DNA of 64,000 nt from the NCBI RefSeq assembly GCF_000425945.1, contig NZ_AUEK01000014.1:1-64000 (forward strand), read 5' to 3'. Positions 15,312-22,914 of the stretch are shown piece by piece. This stretch comes from Candidatus Solirubrobacter pratensis. Its GTDB lineage: Bacteria; Actinomycetota; Thermoleophilia; Solirubrobacterales; Solirubrobacteraceae. The position numbers and the translations under genes were made by a program. Numbering within the stretch: the first letter of the stretch is position 1; every line of letters begins with the position of its first letter. The notes under the pieces are model-generated. The model ran no database searches. It was not told where the DNA came from and was given only the letters and a program-made list of their open reading frames with translations.

Positions 15312-17031
15312 CCTTCAGCGTCGGGGTCAGCTCGCCGTCGGCCTGCGAGAGGTCACGCGGCAGGATCGCGAAGCGCTTGATCTGCTCGATCGTCGCGAAG
15401 CGCTGGTTGACGGCGGCGATCTCCTTCTCGATCACCGCTCGTACGCGCTCGTCCTGCGCCATCGCCGCCGCGTCCGCCGGCGCGCCGATCTCGGCCGCCA
15501 GCCGCGGCGCCTCGTCGGGGTCGAGCGTGATCAGCGCGACCAGGTAGGAGCGCCGGTCGCCGGCCACGACGGCCTGCGAGATCCACGGGATCTCGCGCAG
15601 CGCGCTCTCGATCTGCTCCGGCGAGACGTTCTTGCCCGAGGACGTGATCACCAGGTCCTTCTTGCGGCCCGTGATGTGCACGTAGCCGTCGGCGTCGACG
15701 TACCCGAGATCGCCTGACGCGAGCCAGCCGCCCTCGCGCACGACCGCCGCGGTGGCCTCCTCGTCGCGGTGGTAGCCGGCGAACACGTGCGGGCCGCGCA
15801 TCAGGATCTCGCCGTCCTGGGCGGTCGCGACCTCGGTGCCTGGCAGCGCGCGCCCGACGCTGCCGACCCGCCACTCCGACGGCGTGTTGAGCGTCGCCGC
15901 GGCGCATGTCTCGGTCATCCCGTAGCCCTCGAGCACGGTCACGCCGCAGGCGGCGAAGAACTCGATCACCTCGGTGCCGATCGGCGCCGCGCCGGTGACG
16001 ACGATCGGCGTGTTGGGCCCGAGCACGGCGCGCACCTTCGACAGCGCCAGGCGGTCGCCGATCGCGTGCCGGACGCGGTCCAGCGGCGAGGGCGAGCGGC
16101 CGGCGCGGCGCGCCTTGGCCACCCGCTCGCCGGTCTTGAGCGCGCGCGCGAAGACCTGTCCCTTCGTGCCCGTCGCCTGGCTGAGCGCGCGCGTCTGGAT
16201 CTTCTCGAGCAGGCGCGGGACGGTCGGCACGTGCGTCGGCGCCGCCTCCGCGATGTCCTCGACGATGCGCTTGGCGTCGCCGCTCCAGAACGCGAGCGTC
16301 CCGCCGGTGTCGATCCCGACGATGGCGACCATGCGCGCGAGCACGTGCGCGAGCGGGAGGTACTGGAAGTAGACGTACGGCTCGTCGCGCAGCCCCAGGC
16401 GGTCGATGTACGCGCCGGCCATCGAGAGCAGGTTCGCGTGCGTGAGGACGCAGCCCTTGGGCGGGCCGGTCGTCCCCGACGTGTAGACGATCGTCGCCGG
16501 GTCGCCCGGGGAGACGGCCGCGACGCGCTCATCCGCGAGCGCTTCGCCGCCCGCCCCCTTGGCGCGCAGCTCCGCCAGGGTCAGCGCGCCCTCGGCGCCG
16601 CCCGTCATCACGATGATCTGCTCGAGCTCGGGCAGGTTCTCGCGCACCTTGGCGATCTTCGCCGCCTGCTTGGCGTCTTCGAGGATCAGCAGCTTCACGC
16701 CGGCGTGCGCGAGCACGTACTCGCACTCCTCGGGCGAGTTCGTGTGGTAGACGGGCACGACCGTCGCGCCCGAGCACAGGGCGCCGAAGTCCGACAGCGT
16801 CCACTCCGGCACGGTGCCGCCGAGGATGCCGACGCGGTCGCCGCTCTCGACGCCGAGCGCCGCGAGCCCGGCCGCGATCTCGCGTACCGCCCGGCCCAGC
16901 TCGCCGTAGGCGACGGGCGCGCGCCCGGGAGCGCGCAGCGCGTCGCCCGTGTGCCGGCGGGCCGCGCCGAGCGCGACCTCGCCCAGCGTGCGGGCGGTCG
17001 TGATGTCTGAGAGGACGGCTGGGGTGCTCAC
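15250..17031 (-). CDS. Long-chain fatty-acid-CoA ligase (FadD15-like)
   Basis: 593-residue ANL-superfamily enzyme that activates fatty acids to acyl-CoA through an acyl-adenylate. The P-loop motif is IVYTSGTTGPPKGCVLTH, the A5 motif GYGMTETCAA, A7 YLASGDLGYV-like (WLASGDLGYVDADGYVHITG) and A8 GRKKDLVITSSGKNVSPEQ. It is cytoplasmic or membrane-associated. GTG 17031 begins MSTPAVLSD and is followed by the usual N-terminal acceptor region. It is monocistronic, converging on the YbaK-like gene. Confidence 0.92.
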   Translation of the reverse strand: MSTPAVLSDITTARTLGEVALGAARRHTGDALRAPGRAPVAYGELGRAVREIAAGLAALGVESGDRVGILGGTVPEWTLSDFGALCSGATVVPVYHTNSPEECEYVLAHAGVKLLILEDAKQAAKIAKVRENLPELEQIIVMTGGAEGALTLAELRAKGAGGEALADERVAAVSPGDPATIVYTSGTTGPPKGCVLTHANLLSMAGAYIDRLGLRDEPYVYFQYLPLAHVLARMVAIVGIDTGGTLAFWSGDAKRIVEDIAEAAPTHVPTVPRLLEKIQTRALSQATGTKGQVFARALKTGERVAKARRAGRSPSPLDRVRHAIGDRLALSKVRAVLGPNTPIVVTGAAPIGTEVIEFFAACGVTVLEGYGMTETCAAATLNTPSEWRVGSVGRALPGTEVATAQDGEILMRGPHVFAGYHRDEEATAAVVREGGWLASGDLGYVDADGYVHITGRKKDLVITSSGKNVSPEQIESALREIPWISQAVVAGDRRSYLVALITLDPDEAPRLAAEIGAPADAAAMAQDERVRAVIEKEIAAVNQRFATIEQIKRFAILPRDLSQADGELTPTLKVKRSVVYDRYSTAIDRLYGD

Positions 17032-17092
17032 GCGCGCACCGTACTACGGCTGACGCCGGAAGCCGATCCTCTTCCTTTGGACGGACGGAGAC

Positions 17093-17122
17093 TTGACCTG
17101 CGCTTGCGCCGACAAGTACCGT
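17093..17122 (+). promoter_or_regulatory. Promoter of the secreted-protein cluster
   Basis: -35 TTGACC (17093-17098), 18-bp spacer, -10 TACCGT (17117-17122). Transcription would start near 17129, leaving a ~70-base leader before the first gene at 17201. Confidence 0.5.
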
Positions 17123-17200
17123 CGATGGCCGATTACGGGGCGTCTGCGCCCTCGCCGGGGTCGTCTTGGGTCGAACGGAATTGCAGGAGGGAGAAGGGCA

Positions 17201-18502
17201 ATGATGCCTTCACGCGGAGGGCTGCGGCTCTCTGTTTTCGCTATGACGTGCGCGGCGGGCCTGGCGGCGGCGAGCTCTGCTTCCGCCAACGACGTCGTGC
17301 TCTGGGCCTGTCACGGGCCGACGGGCAAGGCGCTCGGCGCCGGGCCGTTCGGCGGCGCGGCCGAGTACGGCACGGGCTGCGGGGTGGACGGGACGGCGCT
17401 CGCAGCCGGCGGCGTCTTCTCGCAGAGCTTCGGCCTGGTCGTGCGTCCCGGCGTCGTGCTCAAGCGCGTGTCGCTGCTGCGCGGCGCGTCCGGCCTCGAC
17501 ACCGAGAACCGCTACTCCGCGACGTACGAGGGCGCCGAGTTCGACGGCTCCTCCACCGACGTCAGCGGTGCAGTGTCCGCGCCGATCGCGGACACCGGCA
17601 ACCTCAAGGGCGGCTTCGTCAAGTTCGCCACCACCCGCGCCGGCACCGGCGTCTCGGTCCAGCGCGTCGGACTCACGGTCGCCGACACCACGCCGCCCGC
17701 CGGGACGGGCGGCATCGCGAACCACACGAACGGCAGCGTCGCCGTGGCCGTGTGGATCAACGACACCGGCGTCGGGCTCGACCACGCCGACCTGTACGTC
17801 GACGACGCGTATTACGACGGCATCCGGTTCAGCGACAACTGCGCCGACATGACGCCCGGCGACGGCGTCGTCGACCTGCCGATCGAGAACTCCTGCCCCG
17901 CCCACGTCGAGAGGTCCATCGATCTCGACACGAGCCGGTTCGCCGACGGCGAGCATCGGGTGACGGTCAAGGTCTACGACGCCGCCGGCAACGCGACCGA
18001 CTACATCAGGAACGCCGTGACCGAGATCGGCAACCACCCGAACCTCGGGAGCAACACGGCGACCCTGAGCATCGGCAGCGGCAACGCCGCTGGGCAGAAC
18101 GGCTCGGCCGGCTCCGGCGGCGGCACCGGTGGCGTGGCCGGAGCTTCGGCGACGTCGTGCGCCTCTCCGAAGCTCTCGATGGAGCTCTCGCAGAAGCCGT
18201 TGAAGATCTCCAAGGGCGTGCCGGTGCTCAAGTACGGCAAGCGCTACCGCTTCCGCGGCCACCTGACCTGCGTGGTCAAGGGCAAGCGGCACTCGGCGCC
18301 CGTCAAGACGCCGATCGAGTTGTTCAACACGATCGGCAAGAAGACCTACCGCAAGAGCGGCGCGACCGTCCGCAGCAAGGGCGCGATCACGCTGGTGCTG
18401 GCGTACAAGTCCTCGCGGACGCTCGTGTTCCGCTACACGAACGCGGACGGCAGGCGCTCGCAGGTCAAGCTCAAGGTCAAGGTCACCAGGAGGTCGCGAT
18501 GA
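17201..18502 (+). CDS. Secreted Ig-like repeat protein A1
   Basis: 433 residues. ATG 17201 has AGGAGG upstream (17185-17190). An N-terminal signal peptide (FAMTCAAGLAAASSASA) is followed by a lectin/jelly-roll-like region, a DTTPPAG-linked Ig-like domain with YVDDAYYDG and FADGEHRVTVKVYDAAGN, a Gly/Ser-rich linker (~residues 300-320), then a ~115-residue basic C-terminal domain starting ATSCASPKLSMELSQKPL and containing VLKYGKRYRFRGHLTC. That domain is repeated almost intact in the protein at 19381-20241. The stop overlaps the next start (ATGA). No LPXTG or C-terminal anchor. Function unknown; cell-surface or matrix protein inferred. Confidence 0.82.
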   Translation: MMPSRGGLRLSVFAMTCAAGLAAASSASANDVVLWACHGPTGKALGAGPFGGAAEYGTGCGVDGTALAAGGVFSQSFGLVVRPGVVLKRVSLLRGASGLDTENRYSATYEGAEFDGSSTDVSGAVSAPIADTGNLKGGFVKFATTRAGTGVSVQRVGLTVADTTPPAGTGGIANHTNGSVAVAVWINDTGVGLDHADLYVDDAYYDGIRFSDNCADMTPGDGVVDLPIENSCPAHVERSIDLDTSRFADGEHRVTVKVYDAAGNATDYIRNAVTEIGNHPNLGSNTATLSIGSGNAAGQNGSAGSGGGTGGVAGASATSCASPKLSMELSQKPLKISKGVPVLKYGKRYRFRGHLTCVVKGKRHSAPVKTPIELFNTIGKKTYRKSGATVRSKGAITLVLAYKSSRTLVFRYTNADGRRSQVKLKVKVTRRSR

Positions 18503-19257
18503 GACGATGGGTCGCCGCCGCGGCCGTGCCGGCGGCGCTGCTCGCCGGCGGCGCCGCGCTCGCCTCCGGCCACACGGCGCGGGCCACGCAGACGGGCGGT
18601 CTCGCGCTCTCGCCCACGGTGCTGCAGGCGGCGCCGGTGCCCGGCCGGCTCGGCACGCTGACGATCGCCAACCGCTCCGCCGCGGCGCTCGCCGTCACGG
18701 TCACGCCGCGTCCGTGGACCGAGTCGGCGGCCGGGGCGTTCGCGCCCGACCGCCGGTCGGCGCTCTCGCAGGTGAAGGTCGACGCCGGCTCCTTCACGCT
18801 CGCGGCGGGCGCCGAGCAGACGGTGGCGGTCACGCTGACCGGCGCGCCCGCGGGTGGCTCGCTCTACGGTGCGCTCGACGTGACCGGCCTGCCGGTCGAC
18901 GCCGCCAAGCGCCGCGGCGTGGTGCTCGGCTACCGGCTCGTGGGCACGCTCCGCCTCCCGCCGGCGCAGAAGCGGTACGGACTGACCGCCGGGCAGGTCA
19001 AGCGCTCGGGCAAGGCCGTCGTATTGCCGCTGACCAGTACAGGGAACACGATCGACGCGATCTCCGGCCATGTGTCGGTCAAGGGCGCCCGCGGCACGCT
19101 CAACGACAACGTCGCGGGCCTGCGGGTCCTTCCGGGCAGGAAGGTGAACCTCGTGTTGGCGACATCGGTCCGGAAGGGCTCCTACAGCGCTACGGTGACG
19201 TTGAAGCAGGGTGGGGCCAAGCTCCTGACGGCGAAGCGGAAGTTCAGTGTGCGATGA
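18499..19257 (+). CDS. Secreted WxL-interacting-like (DUF916-like) protein B1
   Basis: 252 residues, signal peptide then LSPTVLQAAPVPGRLGTLTI, a beta-sandwich with TPRPW, ADRRS-type loop and VTLTGAPAGGSLYGALDVTG, then a second beta domain. The layout (N-terminal 'variable sandwich' with a tail region FTLAAGAEQTVAVTL followed by G-rich strand) resembles the DUF916 half of WxL-interacting proteins of Gram-positive surfaces. A close paralogue lies at 20803-21600. ATG 18499 follows AGGAGG and overlaps the A1 stop. Unlike DUF916 proteins, no C-terminal transmembrane helix is visible. Assignment is by pattern only. Confidence 0.75.
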   Translation: MRRWVAAAAVPAALLAGGAALASGHTARATQTGGLALSPTVLQAAPVPGRLGTLTIANRSAAALAVTVTPRPWTESAAGAFAPDRRSALSQVKVDAGSFTLAAGAEQTVAVTLTGAPAGGSLYGALDVTGLPVDAAKRRGVVLGYRLVGTLRLPPAQKRYGLTAGQVKRSGKAVVLPLTSTGNTIDAISGHVSVKGARGTLNDNVAGLRVLPGRKVNLVLATSVRKGSYSATVTLKQGGAKLLTAKRKFSVR

Positions 19258-19380
19258 CTGGCTTCGCTCGCGTCGGATTCAGGAGACGGTCGACTAGGAT
19301 CGGCGGGGTGCGTGGAGCAATGCCCATGGTCAAGGGCGCTCCGATCGCGTGGCCCGCGTGTTAGCCGCGGTGGGGTGGTC

Positions 19381-20241
19381 ATGAAGCGAGTCCTTCTTAG
19401 AGGAACAACGGCCCTTGTCGGGGCATTTGCGATCGCGGTCGGCGCGGCATCCGTCGCGGCCGCCGACGAGCCGGTGTCCGGAGCCGTAGGCGGCTATCGC
19501 AGCCCCGCGGCGGGCACGCTGCAGCTCGACGTCACCGGTCGCGCCACGCAGGACCCGTTGCTCGACGCCTCGGCGGCGGTTGACGGTGCGCAGGTCGCGA
19601 GCGCGACCTACTGCACGGGCTGCAGCTTCGCGACGGTGACGCTCAAGGTCGACACGACGGCGTATCCCGACGGCCCCCATCACCTCACGGTCACGATCCG
19701 CGACACGGCCCACCGGTCGTACGCGATCGAGAAGGACCTCGAGGTCTGGAACCATCCGCCGACGGGCTCGCCGACCGCGATCATGAACATCGGCAGCGAC
19801 TCTGGGGGCGCCGTGCCGCAGGGCGGGGGCAACGCGCCCGGCGGCGGGCGGGGCGGCGCGCCGGGCGGCGGCGTGGAGGGCGCGTCCGCGACGTCGTGCA
19901 TGTCGCCGCGCCTCTCGATGTTCCTCGCCCAGAAGCCGCTGCGCGTGTCCAAGGGCGTGCCGGTGCTGCTCAAGAACAAGCGCTACCGCTTCACCGGGCG
20001 GCTCACGTGCCTGGTCAGCGGCAAGCGCAAGTCGGCGGCCGAGGGCACGAAGATCTCGCTGCGCAACACGGTCGGCCGTAAGACGGTCACCAAGCCGGGG
20101 ACGAAGGTGGGCACCTCGGGCAAGATCACGCTGCTCCTGAAGTACCCCAGCTCGCGCACGATCGAGTTCCGCTTCACCGCCGGCGACGGCAAGACGTCCA
20201 AGGTCCGCATCAAGGTGCGCATCGCACAGAGGAAGGGTTAG
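19381..20241 (+). CDS. Secreted Ig-like repeat protein A2
   Basis: 286 residues with a signal peptide (ALVGAFAIAVGAASVAAA). An Ig-like domain (SAAVDGAQVASATYCTGC, DTTAYPDGPHHLTVTIRDTA) is followed by a Gly/Pro-rich linker and a C-terminal domain that matches protein A1 over its whole length (ATSCMSPRLSMFLAQKPL, VSKGVPVLLKNKRYRF). It lacks the first domain of A1. A 123-bp gap with TAGGAT at 19295-19300 precedes it, so it may have its own promoter. Paired Cys in both domains suggest disulphides outside the cell. Confidence 0.8.
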   Translation: MKRVLLRGTTALVGAFAIAVGAASVAAADEPVSGAVGGYRSPAAGTLQLDVTGRATQDPLLDASAAVDGAQVASATYCTGCSFATVTLKVDTTAYPDGPHHLTVTIRDTAHRSYAIEKDLEVWNHPPTGSPTAIMNIGSDSGGAVPQGGGNAPGGGRGGAPGGGVEGASATSCMSPRLSMFLAQKPLRVSKGVPVLLKNKRYRFTGRLTCLVSGKRKSAAEGTKISLRNTVGRKTVTKPGTKVGTSGKITLLLKYPSSRTIEFRFTAGDGKTSKVRIKVRIAQRKG

Positions 20242-20250
20242 ACAAAGAAA

Positions 20251-20754
20251 ATGCGCGCGATCCGTGCAGGGATCCTCACGCTCGGTGTGCTCGCGGTCGC
20301 GGCCGTGCCGGCACGCGCCCAGGTGGCGCCGGTCGACGGCGGGACGAACGTCGGCGGCTTCGTCGACAGCTACATGGAGCTGAGCCTCACGCAACCGTCG
20401 GGCCTGTCGAAGTTCAAGAAGGCCGGCACGTACTCGACCTCGTTCACCGCGTCGGCGACCGCCACGCTGGAGGGCACGCAGCTGAGCCTCGCCGACGGCG
20501 AGGTCGCCTCGGGCTCGAAGGTCGGGTTCATGGCCGCCGGCTCCAAGCGCCTCAAGGACCCGCTCGAGGCCCGGGTGGGAAGCGCCGCCTTCCAGCCGCT
20601 CGACGCGTCCGTCGATCCGCTGCTGATGCGCTGGAACAAGATCCTCGCGCACGAGGACGCGAAGGTGACGCTGCGCCAGAAGGTCCGCGGCAAGCCGTCG
20701 ACGAAGCCCTACCGCAAGGTGCTGTGGGCCACGTTGTCCTCTGAGATGCCCTGA
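20251..20754 (+). CDS. Small secreted WxL-like domain protein
   Basis: 167 residues: signal peptide (GVLAVAAVPARAQ), then a single beta domain running MELSLTQPSGLSKFKKAG, YSTSFTASATATLEG, and ending VTLRQKV...YRKVLWATLSSEMP. The same order of strands and closing sequence occurs in the last ~120 residues of the M6-type protease at 62631 (LSLTLGAPARFGVFTPG, YAASTTATVTS, AISFKQAI...YSRTLTFTLSTTTP). The pattern (P/FG start, closing G-T/S-Y-x-x-x-L-x-x-T-L-S) recalls WxL domains, which bind the wall. It starts 9 bp after A2. The role is inferred. Confidence 0.75.
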   Translation: MRAIRAGILTLGVLAVAAVPARAQVAPVDGGTNVGGFVDSYMELSLTQPSGLSKFKKAGTYSTSFTASATATLEGTQLSLADGEVASGSKVGFMAAGSKRLKDPLEARVGSAAFQPLDASVDPLLMRWNKILAHEDAKVTLRQKVRGKPSTKPYRKVLWATLSSEMP

Positions 20755-20802
20755 TCCCGGCATCTCGCACCGAATCACCAGTAACCGAAAAGGAGTCACG
20801 GA

Positions 20803-21600
20803 GTGAAGCTCGGAAGGAGTCGGCACCTGGCCGGCGCTGTCGCCCTCGCGGCCGCAGGGCTGGCGTCGGGTGGTGTGATCGCGCAGGCCGATGAAGCTGC
20901 GCCCCAGGCGAAGGCGGCCGCGGGCGGAGTGTCGCTGACGCCTGAGACGGTCGAGCACACCGCCCGCAAGGGCAAGCTGGGGTCGGTCACGGTCAAGAAC
21001 ACGACGAGCGACACGCTGAAGGTCACCGTGCGCGTCCGCCCGTGGGCCCAGAACCGCACCACCGGCGTCGTCCAGGCGAACCTGAAGGTCTCGCTGAGCA
21101 AGTACGTCGCGGCGACGTCGTCGTCGTTCAATCTCGCGGCCGGCGCCAGCCGCGCCGTCACGCTCAACCAGCGCCGCACGCCGCCCGGCGGCTCGCTGTA
21201 CGGCGCGATCGAGGTCTTCGGCAAGCCGCGCAACGCGAAGGCGCGCAACGGGATCATCCCGAACTACCGCGTCGTCGGGCGTCTGCGCGCGAACCCGTCG
21301 AAGAAGCGGGTCGCGCTGCGCGCGGGCACGATCGGCTTCGTCGGCAAGGGCGCCGGCCGCCAGCTGGTGCTGCCGATCCGCAACACCGGCAACACGCTGG
21401 ACCCGATCGGGGGCAGCGTCACGTTCACCGGCCCGACCGGCAAGACGAACCCGCTGAAGGCGATCACGCCGATCCCCGGCCAGGTCGTCAACCTCGTCGG
21501 CGGCCACGTCTCGGGCTTCAAGAAGGGCCGCTACACCGCGACCTTCTCGATCACGCAGGGCACCAAGCGCTACACGGCCAAGCGGACGTTCAGCCTCTGA
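20803..21600 (+). CDS. Secreted WxL-interacting-like (DUF916-like) protein B2
   Basis: 265 residues, paralogue of the protein at 18499-19257: the signal peptide is followed by VSLTPETVEHTARKGKLGSV, VRVRPWAQNRTTG, SSFNLAAGASRAVTLNQR, PPGGSLYGAIEVFG, YRVVGRLRANPSKKR and a second beta domain ending TKRYTAKRTFSL. GTG 20803 has AAGGAG at 20790-20795. It closes the five-gene secreted cluster. In firmicutes, DUF916 proteins bridge WxL proteins and peptidoglycan; a similar partnership with the preceding small protein is suggested here. Confidence 0.76.
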   Translation: MKLGRSRHLAGAVALAAAGLASGGVIAQADEAAPQAKAAAGGVSLTPETVEHTARKGKLGSVTVKNTTSDTLKVTVRVRPWAQNRTTGVVQANLKVSLSKYVAATSSSFNLAAGASRAVTLNQRRTPPGGSLYGAIEVFGKPRNAKARNGIIPNYRVVGRLRANPSKKRVALRAGTIGFVGKGAGRQLVLPIRNTGNTLDPIGGSVTFTGPTGKTNPLKAITPIPGQVVNLVGGHVSGFKKGRYTATFSITQGTKRYTAKRTFSL

Positions 21601-21614
21601 ACAGGCTTGCGGGC

Positions 21615-21653
21615 GCTGTCGTCTGACAGCGTCCGCCGCCCTCACAGTACGAT
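21615..21653 (+). promoter_or_regulatory. Promoter and dyad operator of the BlaI/M56 pair
   Basis: The dyad GCTGTCGTCTGACAGC (21615-21630, 6-bp arms) overlaps a -35-like CTGACA (21623-21628); -10 TACGAT follows at 21648-21653 and the GTG start at 21660, so the message is probably leaderless. The dyad may be the BlaI autoregulatory operator, or may end the preceding operon. Confidence 0.55.
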
Positions 21654-21659
21654 CTCGGC

Positions 21660-22043
21660 GTGAGCAACTCCGCGCCACCTCCGCTGCACGAGCTGGAGAG
21701 CGAGGTCATGGACGAGGTCTGGGCGCGTGGCGAGGCGACCGTCCGCGACGTGCAGGAGGCGCTCAACCGCCGCAGCGAGAAGTCGCGCGCGTACACGACG
21801 CTGCTGACCGTGATGACGCGGCTCGACGGCAAGGGCATGCTCGTGCGCCGGCGCGCGGGGCGGCTGGACGTCTACGCGCCGGCGCTCTCGCGCGAGGACT
21901 ACCTCGAGCGGCGGGCCGAGGCGGAGGTCTCGGCCGTGGTGGAGGACTTCGGCGATCTCGCGCTGGCGCACTTCGCCCGCCATGTGGGCAGGCTGGACCC
22001 AGAGCGGCGCGCGCGGCTCAGGCGGCTGGCCGAGGGTGACTAG
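21660..22043 (+). CDS. BlaI/MecI-family transcriptional repressor
   Basis: 127 residues with the typical BlaI winged helix: PLHELESEVMDEVWARGEAT, VRDVQEALNRRSEKSRAYTT and TVMTRLDGKGMLVRRRAGRL. The C-terminal helix forms the dimer and usually contains the cleavage site. GTG 21660 lies 6 bases after a -10 element. The last 8 bp overlap the M56 peptidase start. In BlaI-BlaR systems the membrane peptidase inactivates the repressor on a signal; here the same pairing is seen. Confidence 0.9.
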   Translation: MSNSAPPPLHELESEVMDEVWARGEATVRDVQEALNRRSEKSRAYTTLLTVMTRLDGKGMLVRRRAGRLDVYAPALSREDYLERRAEAEVSAVVEDFGDLALAHFARHVGRLDPERRARLRRLAEGD

Positions 22044-22914
22044 GACCGAAGCGGGGCGTTTGCGCCGGGCCGAGTTCGCGGTCGCCGCGTTCGGCTCGAC
22101 CGCGTTCCTGTTGTCGCTCGTCTTCGTCCTGGACGCGGTCCGCTTCCACCACGACGTGCTGCTCGACGGCGTCGAGGGACTCGGGCGCGGTGAGCCGCAC
22201 ACGGTCCCCGTGCTGCTGGTCCTCCTGGCGCTGTTCGACGTGATCGCGCTCGTGCGCGTGGCGTTCTCGCTCTCGCGCGGGCTCACGGCCCACCGCCGCT
22301 TCGCCGCGCGGCTGCCGCTGCGGGGCGAGCGCGACGTCGCCGGCCGGCGCGTGACGGTCGTCGCCGGGGCGCGCGCGATGGCGTTCTGCGGCGGGCTGCT
22401 GCGCCCGCGCATCTACATGTCCGAGGGCGCGCTGACGCGGCTGGCGGCGCCGGAGCTGGAGGCGATCGTCGCGCACGAGGCGCACCATGCCGCGCGCCGC
22501 GACCCGCTGCGCATCCTCGTCGCGCGGGCGATCGGCAGCGCGTTCGGGCGGCGCGAGCAGACGCTGGCCGAGCTCTCGGCCGACGCCGCCGCCGCGCGGC
22601 GCGTCGGCGACGCGCCGCTCGCCTCGGCGCTGCTGGCGTTCGACGCCGACGCGGCCGGCATCGCCGCCGTGCGCGTCGATCACCTGACGGGCTGCGCGCC
22701 GGGTGCCGAGGTGTCGCGCACGATGGCGATCGCCGCCGGCGTGGTCGTCTGCGCGCTCGTCGCCGAGCTCGTGTGGACGCTGGCGGTTCCGGGGCATCCG
22801 AGGATCTGCGTGCCACTGTCGTCCGCGCCCGCCGTCGCGCTGCTCGCCCGCCTGCTGGTCATGATGCCGGCGTGGCTGGGGCTGCGCCGCGCGACGGCGC
22901 TCCTGTCCGCCTAG
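22036..22914 (+). CDS. M56-family membrane metallopeptidase (BlaR1/HtpX-like)
   Basis: 292 residues. Transmembrane helices are predicted near residues 12-35, 55-78, 225-245 and 255-280. HEAHH at residue 147 gives the HExxH zinc site, facing the cytoplasm, with ELSADAAAARRV supplying the downstream Glu/Asp. It lacks the extracellular penicillin-binding sensor domain of BlaR1, so its signal is probably not a beta-lactam. GTG 22036 overlaps the BlaI stop. It should cleave BlaI-type repressor directly or through another protease. Its 3' end overlaps the convergent RTX gene by 4 bp. Confidence 0.88.
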   Translation: MTRTEAGRLRRAEFAVAAFGSTAFLLSLVFVLDAVRFHHDVLLDGVEGLGRGEPHTVPVLLVLLALFDVIALVRVAFSLSRGLTAHRRFAARLPLRGERDVAGRRVTVVAGARAMAFCGGLLRPRIYMSEGALTRLAAPELEAIVAHEAHHAARRDPLRILVARAIGSAFGRREQTLAELSADAAAARRVGDAPLASALLAFDADAAGIAAVRVDHLTGCAPGAEVSRTMAIAAGVVVCALVAELVWTLAVPGHPRICVPLSSAPAVALLARLLVMMPAWLGLRRATALLSA

